Assembly: GCA_947623645.1 (NCBI GenBank)
Contig: CANQHK010000026.1
Coordinates: 1 to 11,996, forward strand
Direction: 5' to 3'
DNA: 11,996 bases
From: an uncultured Bacilli bacterium
Lineage (GTDB): Bacteria; Bacillota_I; Bacilli_A; RF39; UBA660
The notes under the pieces were generated by a model. It did not search any database. It had not been told where the DNA came from and saw nothing but the letters and a program-made list of their open reading frames with translations. Below are positions 1 through 5,908 of this stretch, in pieces. Position 1 is the stretch's first letter. Each line of letters begins with the position of its first letter. A program made the translations under genes and the position numbers.

Positions 1-92
1 TGGATATTCTTGTAGCACTTATGGCTATCGTTAATATGTATGCTGTCCTTTCTCTTCGGAAAGTTGTTTTTTCGGAAGTACAAAAGAAGTAG
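1..92 (+). CDS. C-terminal end of a membrane transporter, probably sodium:alanine symporter (partial)
   Basis: The frame beginning at base 3 is open from the window edge and ends at TAG 90-92, giving the last 29 residues of a protein. The piece starts DILVALMAIVNMYAVLSLRK and ends in a charged tail. It is a hydrophobic helix followed by basic residues, like the last membrane segment and cytoplasmic tail of a transporter. The pattern of a final helix containing ALMAIVNMYA followed by a short basic tail resembles the end of AGCS-family sodium:amino acid symporters, which import alanine or glycine with Na+. The family call rests on this short tail alone and is tentative; that it is a coding end is more secure. 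There is no clear hairpin before the ung promoter, which starts four bases after the stop codon. Confidence 0.5.
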   Translation, partial: DILVALMAIVNMYAVLSLRKVVFSEVQKK

Positions 93-95
93 GAT

Positions 96-124
96 TTTAC
101 ATCTTCTTATAGTTATGCTATAAT
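96..124 (+). promoter_or_regulatory. Sigma-A-type promoter of ung
   Basis: TTTACA (96-101) is separated by 17 bases from a perfect TATAAT (119-124), and a TGC just before the -10 makes it an extended -10. Transcription would start near 131, leaving a short leader before the ATG at 149. Confidence 0.8.
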
Positions 125-148
125 GATTTTTAGAAAGTTGGTTGTAAA

Positions 149-829
149 ATGATTGGTAATGATTGGGATGAAATATTAAAAGAGGAATTTGCAAAACCAT
201 ATTTTGTAGATTTGATTGAGCGAATCAAGCAAGAATATCAAAATAAGACAGTGTTTCCAAAACAAACGGAAATTTTTAATGCTTTTCGTCAAACTCCTTA
301 TAATTCAGTTAAGGTAGTGATTCTAGGGCAGGACCCATATCATGGGGTAAACGAAGCAGAAGGACTTTCTTTTTCCGTTAAAGTGGGAATCCGTAAACCT
401 CCATCTCTTGTCAATATTTTTAAAGAATTGCATGATGATTTGGGATGTCCGATTCCAGAACATGGAAGTTTAGTTCCATGGGCAAAAAGAGGAGTGTTGC
501 TTCTCAATAGTGTACTTACTGTTGAAAAAGATAAGCCGGCGTCTCATAAAGGATATGGCTGGGAAACATTTACGGATGAAGTCATTCGAAAATTAAATGA
601 AAGAGATACTCCGATTGTATTTATTCTTTGGGGAAGCTTTGCTCGAAGTAAAAAAAGTCTCATTACCAATCCGAAACACTTTATTATTGAATCTCCACAC
701 CCTTCCCCATTTTCTGCTTATAATGGTTTCTTTGGAAGTCGTCCTTTTTCTAAGACCAATCAATTTTTGAAAAGCCAAGGTTTGGAGCCCATCAACTTTG
801 AAATTACAGAATCCGATTTATCAAAATAA
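149..829 (+). CDS. ung: Uracil-DNA glycosylase, family 1 (Ung)
   Basis: This enzyme removes uracil from DNA (from cytosine deamination or dUTP misincorporation) and so starts base excision repair in the cytoplasm. At 226 residues it has the usual family length. The water-activating motif GQDPYHG is at residues 60-66, with catalytic Asp62. Phe75 in GLSFSV is the expected uracil-stacking residue and Asn120 in LLLNSVLTV the uracil-recognising Asn. The motif HPSPFSAYNGFFGSRPF begins at His184, the second catalytic residue and DNA intercalation loop. The ATG at 149 is the only start that fits the promoter at 96-124. Its Shine-Dalgarno site is weak (AGAAAG at 132-137), so translation may be modest. 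The gene is monocistronic, followed at once by a hairpin terminator. The ung/gerQ neighbourhood resembles that of Bacillus subtilis (from memory). Confidence 0.97.
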   Translation: MIGNDWDEILKEEFAKPYFVDLIERIKQEYQNKTVFPKQTEIFNAFRQTPYNSVKVVILGQDPYHGVNEAEGLSFSVKVGIRKPPSLVNIFKELHDDLGCPIPEHGSLVPWAKRGVLLLNSVLTVEKDKPASHKGYGWETFTDEVIRKLNERDTPIVFILWGSFARSKKSLITNPKHFIIESPHPSPFSAYNGFFGSRPFSKTNQFLKSQGLEPINFEITESDLSK

Positions 830-864
830 AACTTCTCCTTTATTTTTGGGGAGAAGTTTCTTCT
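829..864. terminator. Bidirectional intrinsic terminator between ung and the lemA-like gene
   Basis: AAACTTCTCC (829-838) pairs perfectly with GGAGAAGTTT (850-859), a 10-bp stem starting inside the ung stop codon. The plus strand continues with a T-rich stretch (TTTCTTCTTTT). Read on the minus strand, the stem is followed by TTTATTTTG. It can therefore end both ung and the convergent minus-strand gene. Confidence 0.85.
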
Positions 865-973
865 TTTAAAATTTCTAAAGTTTCCTCTTTTTTTGTGTTC
901 ATTTTTTCTAGAGGTTTGTATTTTAAAGGTTTCTTCAAGATGTTTTTGGGAAATTTTTTAAATTCGTCCTCTA
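840..973 (-). pseudogene. Out-of-frame C-terminal end of the lemA-like gene
   Basis: Immediately past the A9 run (minus strand of 974-982), the frame of the upstream gene hits a stop at 958-960, but the neighbouring frame stays open to TAA at 840-842. That frame reads IEDEFKKFPKNILKKPLKYK and then a charged tail of about 26 residues. LemA proteins end with a pattern of YN..V..YN..I..FP.N......F.P, and the residues FPKNILKKPLKYKPL fit it where expected. Correcting one base in the A run would give a continuous product of 189 residues, close to the usual LemA length. The corrected frame also stops inside the terminator, which is a natural gene end. Whether this is a mutation, a sequencing error or a slippage site cannot be told from one sequence. 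Confidence 0.7.
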
Positions 974-1410
974 TTTTTTTTTGCAACTTTGTTGTAATAT
1001 TTCTTGGAAGCATTCAAATCATTTTCTATTTCTATACTATCGAAATAAATCTCACGGATTGCTTTATTCTTGACTAATTTCTCATCATCTTCTAAGAGAT
1101 TCTTAAATTCCTTTAAATCGTTTTTTAAACTCTCATCTCTTTCTTTGAGATTTTGCTTTATATTTTTATTTTTAATTAAGTCAGGTAAAATTTCTTTTTT
1201 TCCATATTTTCTTTTGTTTGTATCTTTGATTAAAGGAATTGCCTTTTTTAAGTTATTTTCTTTTTTTTCTAAGAAAAATTCTATATTCTTTAATGCTTCT
1301 TCGACTCTTACTTCTAGGACTTGATAGGTTCGTTTATGATAACTGAATAAAAGAGCAAGAAGAGCAAGGAAACCAATACAAACTGAAATACTAGCAATAA
1401 TCCATTCCAT
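958..1410 (-). CDS. LemA family membrane-anchored coiled-coil protein, C-terminus apparently frameshifted
   Basis: The 150-residue product starts with a short exposed end and one membrane helix (about residues 4-24, IIASISVCIGFLALLALLFS). A long, highly charged helical region follows. The segment just after the helix (VRVEEALKNIEFFLEKKENNL) matches the LemA pattern of a conserved A..NI...L block, and near the end ENDLNASKKYYNKV matches the conserved LemA (A/S)R..YN..V block. The LemA fold is a helical bundle; its biochemical role is not settled, and I do not assign one. The reading frame breaks at a run of nine A, replacing the expected end with NRGRI and a stop. The start ATG (1408-1410) has Shine-Dalgarno AGAGGTG (1422-1416) five bases upstream. 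A minus-strand promoter lies at 1463-1435. The coding region is very rich in Lys, Asn and Glu. Confidence 0.72.
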   Translation of the reverse strand: MEWIIASISVCIGFLALLALLFSYHKRTYQVLEVRVEEALKNIEFFLEKKENNLKKAIPLIKDTNKRKYGKKEILPDLIKNKNIKQNLKERDESLKNDLKEFKNLLEDDEKLVKNKAIREIYFDSIEIENDLNASKKYYNKVAKKNRGRI

Positions 1411-1434
1411 TGATACACCTCTATTCTAAGAAAA

Positions 1435-1463
1435 ATTATATCAAAAATAAAAGAATGTTACAA
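1435..1463 (-). promoter_or_regulatory. Sigma-A-type promoter of the lemA-like gene
   Basis: On the minus strand TTGTAA (1463-1458) is separated by 17 bases from TATAAT (1440-1435). The -35 lies in the loop of the gerQ terminator hairpin, so the end of gerQ and the start of the lemA unit share DNA. Confidence 0.65.
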
Positions 1464-1471
1464 GACATTCT
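1442..1471 (-). terminator. Intrinsic terminator of gerQ
   Basis: On the minus strand AGAATGT (1471-1465), a six-base loop and ACATTCT (1458-1452) form a perfect 7-bp stem, followed by TTTTATTTTTG. It begins 10 bases after the gerQ stop codon. Confidence 0.7.
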
Positions 1472-1480
1472 CTTTAAAAT

Positions 1481-1843
1481 TTATCGATTATGTTGGATAT
1501 CTCCTTCAAAGATTGCATAGTTTATGTAAATTGCCCATAGTAAGATACTGTTATTATCATCATCTTTTAAAATTAAATAATCTCTCCCAGCATCGACGAT
1601 TGTTCCGGTAAATACTTTATCCCGCCACTCTACAGAGTCTGGGTAAGAAAAATAAGCGGAGACTTTTTTTCCAATATTTAAAACAAAAATATTATCGGCG
1701 TATTCAACGTGACCTGTGTTCGTTGGTGGAACGGTTGTTGTAAGTCCGATATTTTGACTAGGGGTTGTTCCTTGTTCTGGAACGATTGTCTTATTTAAAT
1801 TAGAGTTTGGATAAAGATCATTTGTATAAAAATTATTATTCAT
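1481..1843 (-). CDS. gerQ: Spore coat protein GerQ family
   Basis: In Bacillus subtilis GerQ is an inner spore coat protein needed for proper localisation of the cortex lytic enzyme CwlJ during germination, and it is cross-linked by the transglutaminase Tgl. The conserved domain covers about residues 46-117 of 120. Visible signature pieces are the opening VEYADNIFVLNIGKK, then VEWRDKVFTGTIVDAGRDY, then the hydrophobic ILLWAIYINYAIFEGDI. The AGRDY block (85-89) and the YI.YA.F..EI-like end are typical. The N-terminal third is a low-complexity Asn/Thr/Pro tail. I start it at 1843 because that ATG has AAGGAAGG (1856-1849) at five bases; the upstream in-frame ATG at 1933 would add a 30-residue extension with no such site. 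The N-terminal lysines used for cross-linking in B. subtilis (K2, K4, K5, from memory) are absent; the first Lys is residue 18. No clear sigma-A promoter is visible upstream. Confidence 0.85.
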   Translation of the reverse strand: MNNNFYTNDLYPNSNLNKTIVPEQGTTPSQNIGLTTTVPPTNTGHVEYADNIFVLNIGKKVSAYFSYPDSVEWRDKVFTGTIVDAGRDYLILKDDDNNSILLWAIYINYAIFEGDIQHNR

Positions 1844-1848
1844 TCTTT

Positions 1849-1856
1849 CCTTCCTT
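1849..1856 (-). promoter_or_regulatory. Ribosome binding site that fixes the gerQ start
   Basis: AAGGAAGG on the minus strand, five bases before the ATG at 1843-1841, decides for the internal start over the ATG at 1933. Confidence 0.8.
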
Positions 1857-1910
1857 TCATTTAAATATATTTCGTTCTTTTCTATTTTATGTACAATATA
1901 TTTGAAAAAT

Positions 1911-1949
1911 AAATTTAAGTAAGATTTAAGCAAGATTTAAGCAAGATGT
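1911..1949 (+). repeat. Tandem 11-bp direct repeats upstream of the fic promoter (candidate operator)
   Basis: AAGATTTAAGC occurs twice back to back (1921-1931, 1932-1942), preceded by a degenerate copy (AAATTTAAGT, 1911-1920) and followed by a half copy (AAGATGT, 1943-1949). The core TTTAAG therefore recurs at 1914, 1925 and 1936, one helical turn apart. The array ends just before the -35 at 1951. Evenly spaced direct repeats of this period are how OmpR/PhoB-type response regulators usually bind; which protein binds here is unknown. Confidence 0.6.
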
Positions 1950-1950
1950 A

Positions 1951-1979
1951 TTGACCAAAAAAGTAAAAAATGGTATACT
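1951..1979 (+). promoter_or_regulatory. Strong sigma-A promoter of the fic-pduL operon
   Basis: TTGACC (1951-1956), a 17-base spacer, then TATACT (1974-1979) with TGG directly upstream (extended -10). Confidence 0.85.
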
Positions 1980-2008
1980 ATAAGTAGTTTAGAAGGAGGT
2001 AGCATAAA

Positions 2009-2998
2009 ATGAATCGATATGTGCCACCCTTTGAGATAACGAATGAAATGTTATTGAAGGTTTCTGATATTATGGAAAAAATCGGGAGATTAGACGGAGT
2101 TCATCATTTCGATAAAATGCCTCAATTAAGAAAGCAAAAAAGAATTCATTCTATTCATTCTTCTTTGGCAATTGAAAATAATAGTTTAAGTTATGAACAA
2201 GTACAAGACGTTATCAATGGAAAAATTGTTTTTGGTCCTCAAAAGGAAATACAAGAAGTAAAAAATGCTTATAATGCTTATCAAATGTTGAGAGATATGG
2301 ATCCCTATTCTATTTCTGATTTAAAGAAAATTCATGTAGTTATGGGATATTTGACTATTGAAGAAGCTGGAAATTTTAGAAATTGTGCGGAAGGAGTATT
2401 TGATGGAGATCAATGTATTTTCATTTGTCCGTCTGAGAAACAAGTACCATCTCTTATGAACGATTTATTTTACTTTTTGAAAAAAAATAAAGATGTTATT
2501 CATCCTTTGATTCTTTCTAGTATATTTCATTATGAGTTTGTATTTATTCATCCTTTTCGTGATGGGAATGGAAGAACTGCAAGACTGTGGCAAAATATAA
2601 TTTTATATAATTTTCATGAAATCTTTGAATATTTACCGATTGAATCTCAAATTTGTAAATATCAAGAGGAATATTATAAAGCGATTGCTGTTAGTCATAA
2701 GAATGGGAATTCGAATTCCTTTATCGAATTTATGTTATCGATGATTGATAAGGCATTAGAGGGAATTCTAAAGGAACCGAATTTTGTTTCGAATGAATCT
2801 GTAAACGTTCAAAAACTTCTTTCTATAATGGATGAGAAGGAATTATTATCAGCAAATGAACTATTGCAACGATTGGGGATAAAATCCAAAGAAACCTTAA
2901 GAAAACAATATTTAGATCCGGCACTTCAACAAAATTTAATTCAGCGAACAATTCCGGATAAACCAACTAGTAAAAATCAAAAATATTATAAGATATAA
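2009..2998 (+). CDS. Fic family protein (AMP transferase-type), class II self-inhibited
   Basis: Fic-domain enzymes usually transfer AMP from ATP to a hydroxyl side chain of a target protein. The catalytic loop is complete: HPFRDGNGR at residues 181-189 with His181, the acidic Asp185 and Arg189. The inhibitory helix motif (S/T)xxxE(G/N) appears as SLAIEN at 52-57, upstream of the Fic core, which places the protein in class II with the autoinhibiting Glu56. Order: N-terminal helices with the inhibitory motif (about 1-75), Fic core (about 85-250), then a C-terminal region (about 265-329) that looks like a winged-helix DNA-binding domain, as in many Fic/DUF4172-like regulators. The start has AAGGAGGT (1993-2000) eight bases before the ATG. 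No antitoxin-like partner is beside it. The next gene begins 21 bases after its stop, so the two are probably co-transcribed. The target is unknown. Confidence 0.9.
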   Translation: MNRYVPPFEITNEMLLKVSDIMEKIGRLDGVHHFDKMPQLRKQKRIHSIHSSLAIENNSLSYEQVQDVINGKIVFGPQKEIQEVKNAYNAYQMLRDMDPYSISDLKKIHVVMGYLTIEEAGNFRNCAEGVFDGDQCIFICPSEKQVPSLMNDLFYFLKKNKDVIHPLILSSIFHYEFVFIHPFRDGNGRTARLWQNIILYNFHEIFEYLPIESQICKYQEEYYKAIAVSHKNGNSNSFIEFMLSMIDKALEGILKEPNFVSNESVNVQKLLSIMDEKELLSANELLQRLGIKSKETLRKQYLDPALQQNLIQRTIPDKPTSKNQKYYKI

Positions 2999-3019
2999 AG
3001 GAAAGGAAGGAAAATTAAA

Positions 3020-3583
3020 ATGAAAGTAACTATTGGTGTTAGTAATCATCATGTTCATTTAACAGAGGAAGATTTTAAAATTTTATTTGGAGAGGATGGA
3101 AAATTAGAGGTTTTTCGAGAGTTAACTCAACCGGGACAATTTGCTTCGAATCAAAAAGTTGATATCGAATCCCCTTCTGGAAAAATTTCCGGTCTTCGGA
3201 TTCTCGGACCATTTCGCTCTTATACTCAGGTAGAAGTTTCTAAAACTGATACACGTCTTTTAAAAGTTGATGCACCTGTTCGTTCTTCGGGAGATTTAGA
3301 AGGAGCAGGGGAAATTACCATTGTTGGACCTTGTGGAAAAATTACGAAAAATGCGTTGATTATTGCAAATCGTCATATTCATATTACGAAAGAACAAAGA
3401 GAAGAATTTGGACTTGCTGGAGTTTCGGAAGTAAAACTTGTGGTTTCTACTTCTAAAGGAGGAGTTTTTGATCATGTTCAAATTAAAGAAGCACCGAACT
3501 CTTATTTTGAAGTTCATCTCGATACAGATGATGCCAATGGATTTTTAATTCAACAAGGAGAAGAAGGAGAAATTCAATTTTAA
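3020..3583 (+). CDS. pduL: Phosphate propanoyltransferase / PduL-type phosphotransacylase
   Basis: PduL converts acyl-CoA (acetyl- or propionyl-CoA) and phosphate to acyl-phosphate and CoA, and can replace Pta in making acetyl-phosphate for ATP synthesis. The 187-residue protein shows both zinc-binding halves: GVSNHHVHLT (6-15, His11 and His13) and ANRHIHI (116-122). It also has TQVEVSKTD with Glu72 and the terminal HLDTDDAN with His166. LTQPGQFAS, LGPFRS and APVRSSGDL are further family blocks. The first block normally reads RHVH; here the Arg is His10, a notable change. There is no N-terminal extension of the kind that targets PduL to bacterial microcompartments, and no shell genes are near, so a free cytoplasmic enzyme is likely. 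AGGAAGG precedes the ATG. It follows fic by 21 bases without a promoter, so it probably shares the fic promoter. Confidence 0.93.
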   Translation: MKVTIGVSNHHVHLTEEDFKILFGEDGKLEVFRELTQPGQFASNQKVDIESPSGKISGLRILGPFRSYTQVEVSKTDTRLLKVDAPVRSSGDLEGAGEITIVGPCGKITKNALIIANRHIHITKEQREEFGLAGVSEVKLVVSTSKGGVFDHVQIKEAPNSYFEVHLDTDDANGFLIQQGEEGEIQF

Positions 3584-3614
3584 AAGAAAAAAAGTTTCGC
3601 TATTGGAAACTTTT
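3580..3614 (-). terminator. Intrinsic terminator of the PBP gene (convergent with pduL)
   Basis: AAAAGTTTC (3590-3598) and GAAACTTTT (3606-3614) form a perfect 9-bp stem with a seven-base loop. On the minus strand it is followed by TTTCTTTTAAAA, a good U-tract, and the PBP stop codon overlaps the stem. On the plus strand the tail is weak, so it may end pduL only partly. Confidence 0.75.
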
Positions 3615-5616
3615 AGGGAGCAGGATTGTTACTTTCTGCTTTTTGTTCGGTCGGATCAAATATTTCATCAAAAACCATGTCTGATTCTTGTGGTTCTGTA
3701 CCTTTTACATAGTACAGAATCTTTTTTACTTTATCTTCATTTGTTGCCGGTTTTCCACTGATGGGATTTACTAAAACTCCTACAACGTTGTTAGGCATTT
3801 CATACCAGTTATCTTCTTTTCCTTCTAAGTATTTTTCCATGGCGTCCACCCAGATGTTTCTGGAATATTTATAATCTCCAACGCTCAAACTTTTATTGTC
3901 GTCGTATCCTACCCAGACAGCCGTTACAATATCTTTATTATAACCAATGGACCAGTGATCGGTGTCGGTTGTTCCACTTTTTAGGGCAAGGGTATGCTTT
4001 ATTTTGGGAGCAATTCCGATTGCTGTTGGGTAAGAGTAATCAATGTAGTCAGAGTCATAGGTCGTTGTCAATAAGTTACTTAGAATATAGGTTAAACTTT
4101 TATTTAAGATTCCTTCTTTTTCATATTCTTTTTCGTACAAGACATTTCCTTTTAAGTCTTCTACTTTGGTAATAAAGTTTGCTTCGACTTTATATCCTTC
4201 GTTGGCAAAGGCAGAATATGCTGCTGTAAACTCTAACATATTGATGCTGGCTGTTCCAAGAGCAAGGGATGGAACTTCATCTAGTTGTGTTGTAATTCCC
4301 AGTCTTTTGGACATATTTACAAGGGTTTCTTCGCCTAAAAACATATGTGTTTTCACAGCGTAAATATTATCGGAATAACTGATTGCGGTTGCAAGAGAAA
4401 TGGGTTTATCTCCGTAACTATCTCCGTAATTTTGAGGAGAATATGTTTGATTATTGGCAAAAGTAAATGTGGTTGCTTCACTGGTAAAGGTGGTACTGGA
4501 TGTGAATCCATTTTCCAGTGCTGCATAGTAGAGAATTGGTTTCATGGTAGATCCTACTTGTCTTGCAGAAGAATAAGCCCGGTTATATTGAGAAGTTGTA
4601 TAGTCTTTTCCTCCAATCATCGCAATGACTTTTCCGGTTGTTGGTTCCATCATAACTGCTGCTGTTTGAATATCATCTTCTTTGGTTAGATTTTCTTTGA
4701 CACTATCCTCTAAATCTTTTTGGGCTTTGCGATCTAGATTGGTATAGATTTTTAAACCTCCTGTTTCTAGGTACGATTCCGGAATATTTAATTTCTTTAA
4801 TTCTTTCATAACTGCATCTTGATAGTAAGCAACAGAAGTTAGCGTATCGTTTTCTTTTTTTCCAACGAGATGAAGTTCTTCGTTTACACTTTCTTCGTAT
4901 TGTTCTTCTGTAATGTAATCATTTTTTAACATCATGTATAAAATGTTAACTTGTCTTTTTTTGGCTAATTCATAATCGACAAAGGGAGAATAATGACTAG
5001 GGGATTTTGGAATTCCAGTTAAAAGAGCAGCTTCTGCTAAGGTCAAATCTTTGGCACTTTTATCAAAATAAAATTTACTTGCATTTTCAATTCCATACAT
5101 TCCATGTCCGTAATTAATCGTATTTAGGTATCCTTCCAAGATTTCATCTTTTGTATAATGGGATTCCAATTGAATCGTAATCCACATCTCATTGAATTTT
5201 CTTTCCCAAGTTTTATCAAAATCTAAAAATAAGTTTTTGGCGTACTGCTGGGAGATCGTCGATGCTCCTTCTTTTTTTTGTTTGGTCATAATATTGACAT
5301 AAAGAGCTTTGGCAATTCTTATAAAATCAAATCCATAATGGTCATAGAATCTTTTATCTTCGGTTGAAATGGTTGCACTTACCATGTAAGGACTGATGTC
5401 TTTTAAACTTATCCATTCTTGATTTCCACTTCCCTGAAAGTATAATTCTCCTTCACTATCATACATTAAAAAAGCATTGGCACTTTTGATTTCTAACTTT
5501 GGACTCATTTTAGCATAAATATAGACTCCAGATGTTAAAAGAAGTACGGCAAATATAGAAATCATCATAATTTTGATTGCTTTTATAATTTTTCTTAACC
5601 TTTTCTTATTTTTCAT
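3613..5616 (-). CDS. Class A penicillin-binding protein (bifunctional transglycosylase/transpeptidase)
   Basis: This enzyme polymerises lipid II into glycan strands and cross-links the peptides outside the membrane. Of 667 residues, a basic cytoplasmic start is followed by one membrane helix (about 13-35). The GT51 transglycosylase domain follows with EDKRFYDHYG (86-95, catalytic Glu86), EGASTISQQ (116-124), the RKFNEMW block (139-145) and EGYLNTINYGHGMYGIENAS (161-180). The transpeptidase domain has the nucleophile motif STMK (Ser356, Lys359), SDN (415-417) and KSGT (546-549). The third motif is KSG rather than the commoner KTG. The tail is short and polar, without PASTA or fibronectin domains. 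Its place beside a DUF1934 gene, argS and rpoE recalls B. subtilis pbpG (sporulation-associated PBP2d), so orthology is possible but not shown. The ATG has a modest GAGG site eight bases upstream. Confidence 0.95.
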   Translation of the reverse strand: MKNKKRLRKIIKAIKIMMISIFAVLLLTSGVYIYAKMSPKLEIKSANAFLMYDSEGELYFQGSGNQEWISLKDISPYMVSATISTEDKRFYDHYGFDFIRIAKALYVNIMTKQKKEGASTISQQYAKNLFLDFDKTWERKFNEMWITIQLESHYTKDEILEGYLNTINYGHGMYGIENASKFYFDKSAKDLTLAEAALLTGIPKSPSHYSPFVDYELAKKRQVNILYMMLKNDYITEEQYEESVNEELHLVGKKENDTLTSVAYYQDAVMKELKKLNIPESYLETGGLKIYTNLDRKAQKDLEDSVKENLTKEDDIQTAAVMMEPTTGKVIAMIGGKDYTTSQYNRAYSSARQVGSTMKPILYYAALENGFTSSTTFTSEATTFTFANNQTYSPQNYGDSYGDKPISLATAISYSDNIYAVKTHMFLGEETLVNMSKRLGITTQLDEVPSLALGTASINMLEFTAAYSAFANEGYKVEANFITKVEDLKGNVLYEKEYEKEGILNKSLTYILSNLLTTTYDSDYIDYSYPTAIGIAPKIKHTLALKSGTTDTDHWSIGYNKDIVTAVWVGYDDNKSLSVGDYKYSRNIWVDAMEKYLEGKEDNWYEMPNNVVGVLVNPISGKPATNEDKVKKILYYVKGTEPQESDMVFDEIFDPTEQKAESNNPAP

Positions 5617-5639
5617 ACAAATTCCTCATTTCTAAATTT

Positions 5640-5670
5640 AGTATGCGTAGAAATTTGTTTTGTTAGTCAA
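5640..5670 (-). promoter_or_regulatory. Probable promoter of the PBP gene
   Basis: On the minus strand TTGACT (5670-5665) is followed after 19 bases by CATACT (5645-5640). The spacer is longer than ideal and the -10 imperfect, so this is a weak or regulated promoter at best. No better one is seen between 5617 and 5690. Confidence 0.4.
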
Positions 5671-5691
5671 GAAAAATAAAAAAAATTCAAT

Positions 5692-5790
5692 AAAAAAAGA
5701 GCCGGCAGAGCTTTCATGATGGAGTCCTTTTAAGAACTCTTATATTTCCTTTCTGAATAAATTAAAAATGACCTATATACCAGCTTTTGA
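5692..5790 (-). ncRNA. Candidate small RNA or leader RNA, about 100 nt, no known family recognised
   Basis: No protein gene lies in 5617-5935. On the minus strand TTGACA/TATAAT elements sit just upstream, and a run of seven T ends the element at 5692. The 5' end (AGCTGG, 5785-5780) can pair with CCGGCT (5705-5700), which directly precedes the T-rich tail, so the whole RNA would be closed by one helix. Inside is a 6-bp hairpin, GAGTTC/GGACTC (5739-5734 with 5727-5722) around TTAAAA. Both helices need G-U wobbles that work only for the minus-strand RNA; the plus strand would have A-C mismatches. GCTCT occurs twice near the 3' end, so alternative pairings are possible. It resembles none of the common riboswitches I know. 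It could be a free small RNA or an attenuator ahead of the PBP gene. Confidence 0.45.
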
Positions 5791-5796
5791 ATTTTT

Positions 5797-5823
5797 ATTA
5801 TAATTTTTTAATTTTTATGTCAA
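5797..5823 (-). promoter_or_regulatory. Promoter-like elements for the candidate small RNA
   Basis: On the minus strand a perfect TTGACA (5823-5818) is followed by a perfect TATAAT (5802-5797). The spacer is 15 bases, shorter than the usual 17, which lowers confidence. Confidence 0.45.
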
Positions 5824-5862
5824 TCTGTTTGTTTTTTCTTATTTTCCTTTTTTCTCCTTTTT

Positions 5863-5877
5863 AATTTTGTCAAAATT
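5863..5877. promoter_or_regulatory. Palindrome next to the -35 of the DUF1934-argS promoter (possible operator)
   Basis: AATTTTG and CAAAATT are perfect inverted arms around a single T, ending three bases before the -35 element at 5880. The position suits a repressor or activator, but AT-rich DNA makes chance palindromes common. Confidence 0.3.
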
Positions 5878-5879
5878 TA

Positions 5880-5908
5880 TTGCAAAAAGGGGCTTGTTCT
5901 GTTATAAT
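5880..5908 (+). promoter_or_regulatory. Sigma-A promoter of the DUF1934-argS operon
   Basis: TTGCAA (5880-5885), 17-base spacer, perfect TATAAT (5903-5908) with TGT upstream (extended -10). The ATG follows 28 bases later. Confidence 0.8.

Noticed and set aside
1070..1324. Open frame on the plus strand opposite the lemA-like gene
   Set aside because: It is a Phe/Ser-rich mirror of a Lys/Glu-rich gene, without a ribosome site. Other long antisense frames, opposite pduL, PBP, DUF1934 and prfA, were dropped for the same reason.
1880..1900. CATAAAATA on the minus strand, resembling a sigma-E/sigma-K -10 for gerQ
   Set aside because: No fitting -35 element at 14-17 bases; such strings are common in AT-rich DNA.
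1841..1933. Longer gerQ reading from ATG at 1933
   Set aside because: The extra 30 residues have no family match and no ribosome site, while the internal ATG has AAGGAAGG at five bases.
5624..5650. GCATA with a downstream GGAATTTGT on the minus strand, like a sigma-F/G promoter for the PBP gene
   Set aside because: The -10 lacks the conserved A and would lie on the ribosome site right before the ATG, leaving no usable leader.
5700..5780. Hammerhead-like TGATGGAGTCC on the plus strand
   Set aside because: The conserved CTGATGA and GAAA core parts are missing and the helices pair better on the minus strand.
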